Source: Siphonodentalium dalli
Taxonomy: Eukaryota > Mollusca > Scaphopoda > Gadilida > Siphonodentaliidae
DNA: 64,000 nt
Direction of reading: 5' to 3'
Assembly: GCA_032622095.1 (NCBI GenBank)
Contig: CP136064.1
Span: 248,407,827 to 248,471,826 of the forward strand
Part shown: in pieces, positions 1 to 11,789 of the stretch
Layout: the number at the start of each line of letters is the position of its first letter
Numbering within the stretch: position 1 is the stretch's first letter
The notes under the pieces: model-generated
Databases searched by the model: none
Seen by the model: the letters and a program-made list of their open reading frames with translations, nothing else
Told to the model about the DNA's origin: nothing
Made by a program: the position numbers and the translations under genes

Positions 1-480
1 CATGAAGTAACCGGCCAAATTGGCCGAAATGATATTTTAAAAAGGAGCTCCAAAACATTGTATTATCAACTTATCCGGTGTAATAAACTGTGAACATTGT
101 TTTTGTTGAGTACCAACATGTTTTTGTCATCTAGATTGTGGTACAAAATATAATTCTCAATGGAGGGGGAATAACTATATCTAATAGATAGAGTTATTCC
201 TCTTCCATTGAAAATTTATCTTTTGTTTGAATTCTGTTGCATTCTAGGAGCCAACTTAAAACGGGGGGGGGGGATCTTTCTATTATTTCAGCTGTTTTCT
301 ATTTCTCTATATATGGGCATCTTCTGAGACACAGATGTTTCAAATGGTGATGAATTATAGTATTTTAATCATATTTTATGGCATAGATTGTTATTAAAAC
401 GTATATCAAGTCACTATATAAAAAAATAATCGGTGACTCCAAAATTAAGTGGGCCTATAAAAAAAAAAACATCTGATTAT
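1..480. repeat. dispersed repeat F, copy 1
   Basis: This repeat is AT-rich. Bases about 36-430 are present again in inverted form at about 33310-33640, sharing the 'ttatccgg...aataaactgtgaacat' block and the 'gttattcc..ttccattgaaaa' block. No coding sequence was seen. Confidence 0.5.
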
Positions 481-499
481 ATCTTGCAAAGGCATTCTA

Positions 500-1340
500 A
501 ATTTTCGTGTTTTTTGTCCCCCCCCCTCGTAAAATTTATTTTCGGGGGACTATTGTAATCAGCTCCGTCCGTACGTCCGTGTGTCCGTCCGGAGTTATAA
601 CTCCAGTAATGATCAAATGAAACTTGGTATGTAGGTGTCTCAACCAAGAACACAGGCTCTGCAATTCTGGGTTTGATCCGATGTTCTTTTATGGAGTTAT
701 TTCCCTTTTTTTCACCTTTTTTTTTTACTTAGAAAATTTCTCACTTTTTCGGTTTCCGGATGATATCTCAAGTTTGGATCCATTAATTGCAAATACCGTT
801 TTTATGTGGATCAGTCATATCAAGATACAGGTTGAGTTCGAATTTGAATTTGATCCGATGATTTTTCCTAGAGTTATAGACTTTTTTCGACTTAGAAAAT
901 TCAATTTTCTTCTTTTTTCTTTGGTTTCCGGATGATAACTCAAGTTTGGACTGTTTAATTGGAAATTCTGTTTTTTTGTGGGTCGTTCATATCAAAATAC
1001 ATGTCAAGTTCGAATTTGAGTTTGATCCAATGATTTTTCCCCGAGTTATGGGCCTTTCGACTTTGAATTTTTTATTTTTTTTATTTTCTGTATTCTGAGG
1101 GTACCTTCCTGGTGTAATCAACTCCTCCTACAGTTTTGATCGTAGATATTTGAAACTTCAGAATATTGTTACCCACATATTGCAGATGTGCAACATGTAT
1201 ATAGATGACGGAATTTTTTTTTACTTAATTATTAACCCTTTCGACTTAGAACATTTCAACATTTTATGTAATTTCTTTAACAAAGCGGAACCGACTTGCC
1301 ACGTTGTCGGGGGACACTGTGGTCGGCCGACCTTTTATTT
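500..1340 (+). repeat. dispersed repeat D ('tcgggggac' family)
   Basis: Starts near 'ccccctcgtaaaattt' with the marker 'cgggggactattgtaatcag', followed by CGTCC-type units and three degenerate internal units of about 170 bp containing 'gagttat...tttcgactta'. The last part (1100-1335) matches 46920-47400 in inverted orientation. Confidence 0.55.
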
Positions 1341-1342
1341 GT

Positions 1343-2090
1343 TTTGTTTTGTTGAGATAAGTATGAATTTAAACCTTTCTCACAACAGCATGCAGGGAAA
1401 TCAGGGATATCGCTGGACTGATTGCCCTGCCTTAAACGGAAGTTGTACACATGTGTTGAGGACCCAGAAATATCTATCGATTCTGTCTGGCCTATATACT
1501 GAACTTGCACATGGACTATGTATATTAAATGCATGTCGATACAAAAAAAACACCCAAGGCATGTGGTCCATATAATCTCAAGATGCTCAGACGAGGCGCC
1601 AAAATTATGTAGCCAATGGAGAATCGCAAGAATGTCAGACCATTGACTCATTGTTCGTGCTGCTATATACTATATGTGGTATTTCTAATTACTTACAAAA
1701 AGACTTTCCAATTATCTTGCAAAATCATTCTAAATATTCGTGTTTTTGTTGTTGATATATATATGAAATCAAACCTTTCTCACAACAGCATGCAGGGAAA
1801 TAGGGATGTCGCTGGACTGATTGCACTAGCTGCCTTGAACAGAAACTGTACAAATGTGTTGAGGAGTCGAAGGACCCAGAAATATCTTATCAATTCTGTT
1901 TGGCCTGAACTGAGCCCATCACACTATGTATATTAAATGTATGTCCATAAAACACCCAAGGCATGAGGTTTATATAATCTCAAGATTCTCAGACAGGCGC
2001 CAAAATTATACGTTCCATTGGTAAAGGATGTAGCCAATGAAGAATCGCAAGAATGTCAGACCATTGACTCATTGTGCTGTTATATAAAAT
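1343..2090 (+). repeat. tandem duplication of a unit of about 400 bp
   Basis: Two adjacent copies (about 1343-1745 and 1746-2090) both contain 'cctttctcacaacagcatgc', then 'cgctggactgatt', 'acccagaaatatct' and 'cgccaaaattat'. The copies have diverged and carry no intact frame. Confidence 0.6.
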
Positions 2091-3690
2091 AGCTCAATTA
2101 TATAGGTTGAATATCCATACACACTGCAGACTCAACACATGTCCTCGAGATCGAAGCTATATACCGTCGGATTAATTCATTAGCCCGCTAATAGAGATTC
2201 GCTGAGACCGGCTGAGAAGCCTCTTTTATGTTCTGTGCGGTAATGTACTCCTTTAGCTTGGCTGTATGGGTACACATTATAGTACTTAAGAAAAACAGAA
2301 GTTCGTCCTTCATTAGTGAATGAGCACCTTAATACTATGATTACTCCACAGCTTTGATCTCGCTTGTGCCAGCACCCGCTGCTCGAAATGGAATGGATAT
2401 ATAGTTCTGAGCATGATTAGCTACAAGAAGAGGTTAGCTAGAGGTACTCCTTTGGAATCGGAATTTCACTGGCGGGTGAAATATGACCCGGGATCGCCCT
2501 ATATAATCATCCTATATAATCACGTCATGCATGATGCAACAACGAATCTAATTATACAGTTATGGTCATTTGTCAGCATTACAGGCAGGGTATATATAGT
2601 CCACGGGCAATACATCGGGACACAGAAAAGAATTAAAACCCGATAGCTCGAATGGCCGGGGGGGGGGGGGGGTGGATGTATCACTTGCGTCGTTGACGAC
2701 ATTACAGGGGCCAATCGGAATAACGAAAACCTTTTGCAGATATTACTCCCGAGTATTTGTTTCCCTTGAGCGAAAGGCTTAATTGCGATCAACCACACGT
2801 CATTATATTTAGACAATCTATATACGGTCAATAGCCAGGTTTAGACTCCAGTGCGTATAACTTGTGACGCATGTTGCTATATATGACCAACGAAATTCAC
2901 CAAAGCTCAATACTCCATCTTCCAATAACCGAGGTGATAATATATTTTCGATTAACGACAAACGCCATGTGGCCTATCGATATGATCGAGAATTCGATTT
3001 ACCTGTGCAAAAAGTTTTTATTTTTGTCTTATATATTTTTGACAGAAACAAATTGGCTGTGTCGATGATCCAGTGTGGATACTATATATCGTCGCCTGCT
3101 TATATTTCACCAACATCTCTTCAAATAAATAATAGTGCGACCAAAATGTTTGTTTAATTAATTTGAATTGATTTATAATTTTCAAGCCTTAATTATTAGT
3201 CATACTCTTACATGTATACACTTAACCCCTATACACAAGACCGACTGTGATCGGGGATATCTGAACATGACTTTAGAACATCGAAGGTAAACATATTATA
3301 GCACCGGTGGCCGCAATCGGACTCCTTAAATTGCTACTTTCCGCCGAATAGGTAAACCGATTCGACGAGGGTGATAATTGTTGTGGACAATTTAAGCTCC
3401 GAAAAATCTACTATCAACATCATATGCAAGGCAGCGTCCGTGAGCTGCTGAATACAAACAAGATAATACTTCCAGTCCCTACCGCGCCCAGTTCTGGTGT
3501 AGAGTATGTAGACAATGACTCAATGAGCAAGGATATGCTGCATGGGGCTGAATATTGGTCTTACGCCAGCATTTATCGCACCTGTCGACGACACATCATC
3601 TGGCATGAATGGACGAAGGAACTTCAACCTTGGTCAAATGTTTGCCAGATGTGTATAGTACAGCGAGTATAAGAGCAAGCCTGAGTATGG
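2091..3690. other. unassigned AT-rich sequence
   Basis: No exon or known repeat was recognised. It holds a poly-G tract of about 14 bp near 2660. The open frames at 2413-2831 and 3424-3672 have no recognisable motif and are probably chance. Confidence 0.4.
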
Positions 3691-3714
3691 TGCCTGCCAT
3701 TAGATTTGTTTTTG

Positions 3715-4090
3715 CAGAATGAGGTCCCTAGAGGGTGAATTTAGTGACGCTATCCCGCATATAGCGGGCTATCATCACTAAATTCACCCTCTGTGGACCT
3801 CATTTTGCTTAGGCCTCATCTTCTCTGGAAAGTTTCTTTATTATAAAATTTCTATAGAAACTTCTTCACAGAGATTCTATTTCTTTTTTAGTTTAGTTTC
3901 TCTATATCCCCAAATTGGCAGACGACACATTGGATAGTCGAGGTTCCCAATGGGTGTACATCACAATATTCACCATTTGGGAACGTCAATCTGAGTATAT
4001 AAGTATGTCTCCCATAGCATAGCAGAATGGCTAAGCAGAATGAGGTCTCCAGATGGTGAATTTGGTTATGCTAGCCCGCTAAATTCAGAC
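3715..4090. mobile_element. foldback MITE family H, copy 1
   Basis: Inverted blocks 'gcagaatgaggtccctagag' / 'ctctgtggacctcattttgc' (3715-3810) and a related half near 4030-4085 flank an AT-rich centre. The same layout occurs at 13520-14040 and 23743-24203. Confidence 0.65.
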
Positions 4091-4155
4091 TTGAATGGGA
4101 GAAATAGTAAATCGTTGTGACCTTGCATTATACGTACTATTCGTTTGTACTATAA

Positions 4156-4547
4156 CCCTTTACCCAACAGAACGGCCCTGTGCCAATGCATTCTCTTATA
4201 TATGCGAGTCGACCATAGGTCGCCTCGCATATATAAGAGAATGCATTGGCTTAACACATTAAAAATTATAAAATTGTTAAAGAATGTAAGAAAAAATGGT
4301 AAAAAGTGTTAAAAAAAGATTTTGTTTAGGCCAATGCATTCTCTTATATATGCGAGGCGACCTATGGTCGACTCGCATATATAAGAGAATGCATTGGCAC
4401 AGGGCATAACTGTAACTATCACAATGTGGTCAAGGAGCCGGTTCCAATGATATCCATATTTGTATGGTTTTATTGAGACAGACCCAAGATAATTTAGGCT
4501 GTTGAAGCTTTATTTGGCCGGTTTTGGCCGGTTTGTTGGGTAAAGGG
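4156..4547 (+). mobile_element. 392-bp piggyBac-like MITE, copy 1
   Basis: The terminal inverted repeats are CCCTTTACCCAACA and TGTTGGGTAAAGGG. Both sides are flanked by ATAA (4152-4155 and 4548-4551), a variant of the TTAA target expected for piggyBac-type elements. Inside are two near-perfect palindromes of about 70 bp (about 4181-4250 and 4330-4399). The copy at 22114-22505 is exactly the same length, inverted, and nearly identical. No transposase is present. Confidence 0.85.
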
Positions 4548-4764
4548 ATAAAGGCGGTGCATGATTTGATAGGTGGAATTCATTAGTGTCATGCATATCT
4601 ATTCTTGATGCTTCGTTGTAATGGATTAAGTTTTACTGGTATCTATACGATAACTGTATCCTTGGGCGAGCAGCGAGTCTATCGCTTCCCGGTTTTGAGG
4701 GGAAACCAGAATAACTTCATAATGCACATTTCGTGCATATATCATTATGATTATTTTAATGATG

Positions 4765-5237
4765 CGTTATCTGAATTAACGCTCCCAACTTACTATTTCT
4801 TTGGCTTCGGGGTAAACAATATTGTATTCGAGTCGAGGAACCCACTCATCAAAGTTCAGAGTAATCAGATATCGATTTTTGAAGTTTGTCATTTCTCGAG
4901 ATGTGCAATTATTTGTGGCCCAGATAACAGTCGTCAAACCGACAGTCTCGGACAAAATTGCGGATGAAGATGGATATAACTCTAAGGTCAAGACTTAGTG
5001 GTAATACGGCCAAATTTCGTGATACTTAAGTGATAATAAGGCCATATTTAGAACAAAATGTAGATAAATAAAAAGATTTGGGAAATTTGATACCATAGTT
5101 GAAAGTGGTTAGCATTATTTTGTTGCAATTAATCGATTCTGATAACTAAAGCGTATTTCGAAGAAATGTTGTAGTTGTTGTTGTTGTACCTTGATGATAT
5201 GGGGACCGTCTGATCGGATTGAGTACTTTTAATTTTA
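4765..5237. mobile_element. TTAA-flanked element family K (diverged copy)
   Basis: It contains 'actatttctttggctt', 'attcgagtcgaggaaccca' and a right end 'cggattgagtact' next to TTTTAA. Intact copies lie at 12413-12891 and 61867-62335. Confidence 0.6.
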
Positions 5238-5374
5238 AAAACGTCAATACGTGGCCATGGACACTTTTTCAAAGACAAGTCGAACGCATGTTACGACTGC
5301 TACGCTCGATGAAAGGACTCACTTTTTAAACCTTCCATGACTGGAGATTCCTAAAATTTTGAGAAAACCCTGTG

Positions 5375-5525
5375 AAAATTCATTCTCTTATATATTCGAG
5401 TCTCACATATAGGGAGCCTCGCATATGCATTGGCCTAATAATATTTACCTTGACATTGTAAGTCAGTACATTCTCTTATATATGCGAGGCTCCCAATGTG
5501 AAACTCACATATAAGAGCATGCACT
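5375..5525. repeat. two copies of the 'cattctcttatatatgcgag' palindrome module
   Basis: Two imperfect palindromes (about 5378-5436 and 5466-5525) built from CATTCTCTTATATATGCGAG and its complement. This is the same module as inside the 392-bp MITE, but outside that element. Confidence 0.6.
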
Positions 5526-5574
5526 GCTGGCACATGACATTTAATGCTGCATCAGCGCTGCTCCCGTCATGAGA

Positions 5575-5790
5575 GGTTAAGGATGTCCTCGTAGCCGAGG
5601 TCGTGATTAAGATCTTGGCAGTCTTGGCTAGACGAGGTTGGCGCGGGTTCGAATCCCGACATGGGCGAAACTCGGGACCGATTTTCAAGCTTGAGTTGAG
5701 TGACATCTCAATGTGCCATTCCGATCGATACACGGCATGCACTTTAATACATTGTGCTGTTCCAATATAGTGGTAAATTCCTACTGTGTC
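5575..5790 (+). repeat. tRNA-derived SINE, copy 1
   Basis: A perfect pol III B box, GGTTCGAATCC, lies at 5646-5656 and an A-box-like TAGCCGAGGT about 55 bp upstream. The body 'tgacatctcaatgtgccatt' is shared with the next copy. The spacing fits a tRNA-derived SINE head. Confidence 0.7.
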
Positions 5791-5845
5791 AATATTCGAA
5801 CCCATGTTCAGACTGATATAATAGGCTTCCCAACTCTCGGTGCAT

Positions 5846-6030
5846 GCAATGCCTTCGTAACCGAGGTGGTTTGCCGTGGATAAGATCATCGGAGCCTGGG
5901 CTAGACCACGGGTTCATACCACGACATGTGTGAAACTTTTCAACTTTCCAGCTTGATCTGAGTTGAGGGACATCTCATTAGAAATGTGCCATTCCGATCG
6001 ATACATGACCACTTCGATAAGAAATGAGAA
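5846..6030 (+). repeat. tRNA-derived SINE, copy 2 (diverged)
   Basis: A degraded head ('cgtaaccgaggtgg', then B-box remnant GGTTCATACC) is followed by a body sharing 'gaaatgtgccattccgatcg' with copy 1. The two copies lie in the same orientation less than 100 bp apart. Confidence 0.65.
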
Positions 6031-6266
6031 TTTGTTCACACTCATTGAAGTACATTTGAAGCAATGAACACTCATACTGGAGTCCGTGCCTCCATAAATA
6101 TGTTATTATACCTCGTTCGTGAGCATGGCCGGGTATAAATAGTTTTTGCAACATGACATGACGAATTAATCTGAGGTGATGCTATATTATTTTTCTGAGA
6201 GATCTGTATTTTTCAATGCCGTATATTCGCGATACTCTGCTATTTTATCACACTGCGTTCACTAAC

Positions 6267-6416
6267 CTTCAATTCCTCGTGACTTCCTTTAAATCCGTTA
6301 GTTCTCAAGATGGCGACAACAGAAGAGTATGTCAACCACCCTCTCTTCTGCTCGTCTGCTTTCTCGAAGGTCACATTATATTTGTCCAACTGTTCTTTAG
6401 TCCATGAGCCCGACAT
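6267..6416 (-). CDS. first coding exon of an EF-hand-like (calmodulin-related) protein
   Basis: The ATG at 6416-6414 (A at -3) opens 50 codons that end in phase 0 before a GTTAGT donor at 6266. The sequence begins MSGSWTKEQLDKYNVTFEKA and then DEQKRGWLTYSSVVAILRTN. This has the spacing of a calmodulin first EF hand: an entering helix, a 12-residue loop (DEQKRGWLTYSS with Gly at loop position 6 and Leu at position 8) and an exiting helix ending in NGF. The loop lacks acidic residues at positions 3, 5 and 12, so calcium binding at this hand is doubtful. Such degenerate hands occur in myosin light chains and calmodulin-like proteins. No further exons were found downstream on the minus strand before base 1, so the rest must lie outside the window or be too short to recognise. 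It follows NOL7 in the same orientation. Confidence 0.55.
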
Positions 6417-7125
6417 GATTTTTGCGAAACGATGTATCACAGAGAATAAGAGCTGAAGAGTGACTATCATAAGTAAAATTCTAATTATATCGGAGGATGC
6501 GGCTGGTAGCGGAATTAGTTCGGCCTCTCTGTGAGTCGATGAATTAAGTTGCAGGTGAGATTCTCTTGCATGGGGAACCTATTAGACACCAACGCACGCT
6601 TCATCATATCCCTTAGATATTTTGGCAGAGGTGCTTTAAGCATAGTATTTGGACTCATCAATGCTTCGATAAGAGAATTGGGTACCGACGACCGCGAAGA
6701 AAGTGGCGACTATATTTCCCTGCATGTTGGGCTCATTGTCAATATGAAAAGTAAGCATGCACCTGGAGTTCAAAACGTGATGTTGGACCCCATGTGAATT
6801 GGTAATGACCCTAATTGGTATAATTGATCAAATGATGTAAATGGACGTGGCTATAGAGTGTCTCTGTTTGGGAAGGAAATGTCCAATTGACCCACCCCTT
6901 CTTTGAACCAAACTAAATTCCGATGCTCGCGAAATTTCATTTGCACTTCATTTGCACCCCTCTACTTGGGTTGAAACTTTCAAATGGGTACCTCTACTTG
7001 GGTTGAAACTTTCAAATGGGTACCTCAAACTTTCCCATTGCTGGAAATTTCCAACCTGACACCCACTATATATAAGGCTGGGAAATTTCCAACAGATATT
7101 TCAGACCCAAATTTTTACCAAAAGT
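6417..7125. other. unassigned sequence with a short tandem duplication
   Basis: No gene was recognised. At 6955-7025 a 45-bp segment containing 'ctacttgggttgaaactttc' is repeated in tandem. The open frame at 6549-6797 has no recognisable domain. Confidence 0.4.
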
Positions 7126-7129
7126 TTAA

Positions 7130-7345
7130 AGGTACTCAATCCGATTCGATGGTCCCCATATAATCAGATTCCAACATCAATATTTTTAGAAATGCCGCTT
7201 CAGTTATCAGAATCAATTAATTGCCCAAAAATAATGCTAACTACTGTCAACTAGTATAAAATTGCCCGAAACGTGATATTTATCAACAAGTTGTTTGACG
7301 AAATTTGGCCTTATTATCAACACAAAGCCTCTTGATTTTAGAGTT
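7130..7345 (+). mobile_element. TTAA element family K, left-end fragment
   Basis: TTAA (7126-7129) is followed by AGGTACTCAATCCGAT, the exact left terminus of family K. The copy then diverges and lacks a recognisable right end. Confidence 0.6.
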
Positions 7346-7689
7346 ATCCAACTTCATTGGCAATTTGGTCCGAGACTGCTGGCTCGTCGACTTTTTAGTG
7401 GGCCATATACACTTAAATCAGCCATTTCTATAATATAACATATATATACATGCATGCAACGTATATATAATGCACATACGTGTTTTGAATTAATTATACA
7501 ACAGCATTATTCACATTATTCATGTGATGCATTATTATGTATAACATGTTTTTTTTATGTATTTATTTATTTATTATTTATCTTGTTTATTGAATCTATT
7601 TATAATATATTGCGTAACGTAAATATGTATTGAGAAATAACGTCATATGTATGACATTAAATATTATGGAAACCCACGAAAATGGTGAA

Positions 7690-8060
7690 TCAGCTGGCTG
7701 CCATGGTTTTTAAGGTATTTCAGAAAAAATGGATGACATCTATCTAATGGTCACCCCAAGGATCCTTATGAAGTTTGGTGACTATCAGATGAGGGATGTG
7801 ATCTCTAGAGCATGCGCAGGATTTAGTCATGCAGAGTAAAATAAAACATAGTTGCCTGCAACCATGACGATTCTCATAGAAAATTGTTCAAATTCAAAAC
7901 CTCATATCTGGAGTTGATCCTAAATATGCCTGTAAATTTTCAAAACAATTCTCAAATAAATATGGGCTGCAGGGTGTGCCAATGAATTTCAATGTTAAAT
8001 CCAAGATGGCTGGTAGTGGCCATGTTTTAAAAAAAAATGGGGGGGGGGGGATGAAGTCGG
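7690..8060 (+). repeat. family A repeat units (variant with 'gaagtttggtga')
   Basis: Contains 'ccttatgaagtttggtgac', 'gatgagggatgtg', 'aatccaagatggctgg' and 'ccatgtttt', the defining blocks of the family A satellite-like unit, in about two degenerate units. It ends in a G homopolymer. Confidence 0.6.
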
Positions 8061-8269
8061 ATTTTTTTCAGACACGTTTAATACTTTTCTACATTTGGCC
8101 ATATTGCTACATACCAAAAATGGTCAGAATCCACCAATAAACAGCTATGTTATATAGCTTTAGGGCCGCCCGCCCGCCAACCGTCCCTCGCCAAACTATA
8201 AGTCGAGTTATGATATGTATTATAAAGTTATGTTGTTGGAATCATAGCCCAGGAAGAGATAAATAAATA

Positions 8270-9996
8270 TGAAAGTGTCAATGACACTGTAGCTCAACTT
8301 GGAAAGGGAATAATTTCATGTGTTACAGTCAATGGAGTGAGTAGGAACGTGAAAAGTTAAAAGGCCTAGTTATGCAAAGAGTAAAATCCAAGATGGCCAG
8401 TGGCAGCCACGTTTTTTTGCCGAATGACTCCAAAAAAACTCATAATCATCTGACCAAAGTTAGGAACTGTAGCCCGTGCCAAAGGATTTAGTCATACAAA
8501 GAGTGAAATCCAAGATGGCTGCTGGTGGCCATGTTTTTTTGCCGAATTACCCCAAAATGACTCGATTCCCATCCACATGTCATTGTTAACATCCATGCCA
8601 AATTTCATGATGATCTGACCAAAGCTACGACCTGTAGCCCGTGCCAAAGGATTTAGTCATGCAAAGAGTAAAATCCAAGATGGCTGCTAGAGGTCATGTT
8701 TTTTGGCCAAAAGACCCCAAAATGAATTGTTCCGATCTAAATGTCAATATTAACATCGATGACAAATTTCACGATGATCAGACGAATAGTACGACCTGTA
8801 GCCCGTGCTAATGGATTGAATTTTGAAATCCAAGATGGCTACTGGCGGCCATGTTTTATTCCCGAATGACCCCAAAATGACTCATTCCCATCTACATGTC
8901 AATGTCAACAGCCATGACAAATCTCATAATGTTTCGACCAAAGGTAAGACCTGTAGCCTGTGCCGAACGATTTAGTCATCCAAAGAGTAAAATTCAAGAT
9001 GGCTGCTGGCGGCCATCTTTTTGGCCGAATGACACCAAAATGACTTGTTTCCATCTACATGTCATTGTTAACATCCATGACAAAATTTATGAAGATCTGA
9101 CCAAAGTTACGACCTGTAGCCCGTGCCAAAGGATTTAGTCATGCAAAGAGTAAAATCCAAGATGGCTGCTGACAGCCATGTTTTTTGGCCGAACAATCCC
9201 AAAATGACTCGTTCCCATCTACATGTCAATATTAACATCCAAGGAAAAATTTCATGATGATCAGACGAACAGTATAAACTGTAGCCCGTGCTAATGGATT
9301 GAAATTTGAAATCCAAGATGGCTGCTGGTGGCCATGTTTTTTTGCTGAATGACCCCAAAATGATTCGTTTCCCATCTACATGTCAACAGCCATGACAAAT
9401 TTCATAATGATATGACCAAAGCGTCGACCTGTAGCCTGTGCCAAAGGATTTAGTCATGCAAAGAGTAAAATCCAAGATGGCTGCTGGCGGCCATGTTTTT
9501 TTGCCGAATGACCCCAAAATGACTCGTTCCCATCTACATGTCATTGTTAACAGCCATGACAAATTTCATGAAGATCTGACAAAAATTACGACCTGTAGCC
9601 CGTGCCAAATGATTTAGTCATGCAAAGAGTAAAATCCAAGATGGCTGCTGTTTTTTGGCCGAACGACTCCAAAATGACTCGTTCCCATCTACATGTCAAT
9701 ATTAACATCCATGACAAATTTCATGATGATCACACGAACAGTGCAACCTGTAGCCCGTGCTAATGGATTGAATTTTGAAAATCCAAGATGGCTGCTGTTT
9801 TTTTGCCGAATGACCCCAAAATAACTCGTTCCCATCTACATGTCAATGTCAACAGCCATGACAAATTTCATAATGATCCGACCAAAGGTATGACCTGTAG
9901 CCCGTGCTAATCACGCACATGCACACACACACACACGGACGACGGACGACAAAGCCATGGCAATAGCTCAAACTTTACAAAGTAAAGTTGAGCTGA
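8270..9996 (+). repeat. family A element with an array of about ten ~160-bp units
   Basis: It opens with ATGAAAGTGTCAATGACACT and GTAGCTCAACTT and closes with AAAGTTGAGCT, a short inverted terminus. Between them about ten head-to-tail units of roughly 150-166 bp each contain 'aatccaagatggctgctgg', 'ggccatgtttttt', 'cgttcccatctacatgtca' and 'acctgtagcccgtgc'. A CA microsatellite and 'gacggacgac' follow the array. No protein is encoded. Confidence 0.8.
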
Positions 9997-10440
9997 TAAA
10001 GTGTGGTTGGTTAGATGTTGGCTCTATAACGCTCTGATGTGACCACGCTCATTAATTACGGGTGCAGATGGCACATCGGGTCCTCATACAACAGTATCAG
10101 ATTTGTCTGCTTTGTGTCTCTCAGTTATTTTTTCTGAGTATTATTATTAGTTCCAATTAGTTCCAATTAGTTCAAATTAGTACAGATTTGACCATCATTA
10201 GACCATCATTAATTAAATCAAACACACAAAAACAAAAACAAAATAATTGGCTGTTACCATGACAAATTGACATTAACTGGCACATATAAGGTGATATATT
10301 ATACTCTTGTCTATCAATGATTGCCCAAATTCATCTGATAACAAGTCATTATGGTACTCATTTCAGCCTTACTGTTAAGGTTGCAAGATAAATATCAAGT
10401 TACCTGATAATTAATTCTGAGGGGGTGGGGACTGATTATC
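9997..10440. other. unassigned sequence
   Basis: AT-rich, with a short 'ttccaattag' tandem near 10150-10175. No exon, RNA gene or known element was seen. Confidence 0.35.
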
Positions 10441-10454
10441 TTTGTTTTTGTCGG

Positions 10455-10590
10455 TTTGAATGGAACACTACTCTACTTCAATAGCAGCGCTTAGCCAATG
10501 TAAAATTCGAGAACTGAGGGATATGAATGATTTTAGAAAGGCACTAAAAACCCATCTTTTCAAACTGTGCTTTACTGTTTGATGATCTTT
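10455..10590 (+). mobile_element. degraded LINE ORF2 C-terminus
   Basis: A frame-shifted trace translates as 'FEWN' followed, in another frame, by RELRDMNDFRKALKTHLFKL and a stop. A Trp-Asn block followed by a 'FKxxLKTHLF' tail is typical of the C-terminus of non-LTR reverse transcriptase proteins. No further coding sequence is left. Confidence 0.5.
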
Positions 10591-10847
10591 CAAGCAGCTA
10601 TATAACATATATGCAGTTTACAGTGGAATTTTAACCCTTTCTATACTAAATTTTTCCACTCAGTGATTAAAGTATTCATTTATACATAGAGAACACTATA
10701 TATAGACCAAGTGTTCTCAGTCCACATAAACTAAACCTTCGAAGAATGGTAAATAATTTGCAATTTACTAGTTGTGTATGGTAATGATACAGGAAGATAT
10801 ATTTGATCACCACCTGGCGAGTAATAATGGTAAAATTGTATGTTTCA

Positions 10848-11157
10848 GATTGATTGATTGATTGGGGTTTTATGTCGCTTTAGCCACTAAGGCCATATCA
10901 CGACATTGCCAGTTTTAATGGTGGAGGAAATCCGCACACTTACGGCTAATCTAACAGTGATTTCAATGGCTGATAAACTCGTCGACCATGTGCGGCAAAC
11001 CACCGGCCATCGGCAAGTAACTGACAACTTTCCCAGATAACGATTTCGAGTTACAAAGTCCACGATGGAAACATGTGGATTTGAACCATTATCGCCAGCG
11101 CTGGAAGGCGAAACGGCTTGGAGTTGTACCCCTAACCGATTGAGCCACCGAGGCCCC
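10848..11157 (-). repeat. tRNA-derived SINE, minus strand, with TCAA-type tail
   Basis: On the minus strand an A-box-like GGTGGCTCAATCGG (near 11146) is followed by a B box GGTTCAAATCC (11087-11077). The element continues about 240 bp and ends in a (CAAT)n tail at 10863-10848, a tail type seen in SINEs that share a LINE 3' end. Confidence 0.7.
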
Positions 11158-11384
11158 CTGTATCATACACTAATGAAGGCCAATTTCCAGCTCTTTCTAA
11201 CTTGGTTCCACCAAGGTTTAATTCATTTGTTTGAAACCTTAGACTTAAGACGAAATAATAACAAAAATAAAACAATAACTTCATGTGTGGTATTTTTGAC
11301 TGAAAAATTCAAATACCAAATTTTTTAATCAATCAGAAACCTCAAAATATAAACATTTTAAGTTTAAATTAATATACCTTGTTA

Positions 11385-11765
11385 CCAGGAGAAATAACCA
11401 CATCAACAATCATTAAAATCTAAGTCGAAAAAGGGGCATAACTCAGTCAAAATCATGCGGACGAAACCCATATTCGAACTTGATCTGTATTTGGGGTGGT
11501 AAACTAATATACCAAATTAGGTTCAGTTCACTTGATTCAATCTAAAGTTATCATCCGGAAACCGCAAATCAGGTAAAATCTAAGTAGAAAAAGGGGCATA
11601 ACTCAGTCAAAATCATGCGGACGAAACCCATATTCGAACTTGATCTGTATTTTGGTGTGGTAAACTAACATACCAAATTTGGTTCAGTTCACTCGATTCA
11701 ATCTAAAGTTATCATCTGGAAACCAAAAGCGGACTGACGACGGACAGACGGACAACCCATTTTTT
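11385..11765 (+). repeat. two tandem ~185-bp units with 'ggggcataactcagtcaaaa'
   Basis: Units at about 11393-11575 and 11580-11765 share 'aaggggcataactcag', 'acccatattcgaacttgatc' and 'atcatc.ggaaacc', then end in a (GGAC)n-like 'gacgacggacagacggac' tail. Related to families B to D. Confidence 0.6.
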
Positions 11766-11789
11766 CAAACGGGCGTATAAAAATGGCAT

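Noticed and set aside
5640-5720. A possible functional tRNA gene around the perfect B box
   Set aside because: The A box is poor, no cloverleaf closes, and the body is shared with a neighbouring copy, so it is a SINE.
8896-9358. Open frames with HPKSKIQDGCWRP-type sequence, recurring at 17534, 26386 and 27158
   Set aside because: They are translations of the family A repeat unit and appear wherever the unit happens to lack stops.
8380-9910. A possible CRISPR-like array, because of regular repeats
   Set aside because: Units are about 160 bp, degenerate and without unique spacers. The DNA is eukaryotic, and this is a satellite-type array.
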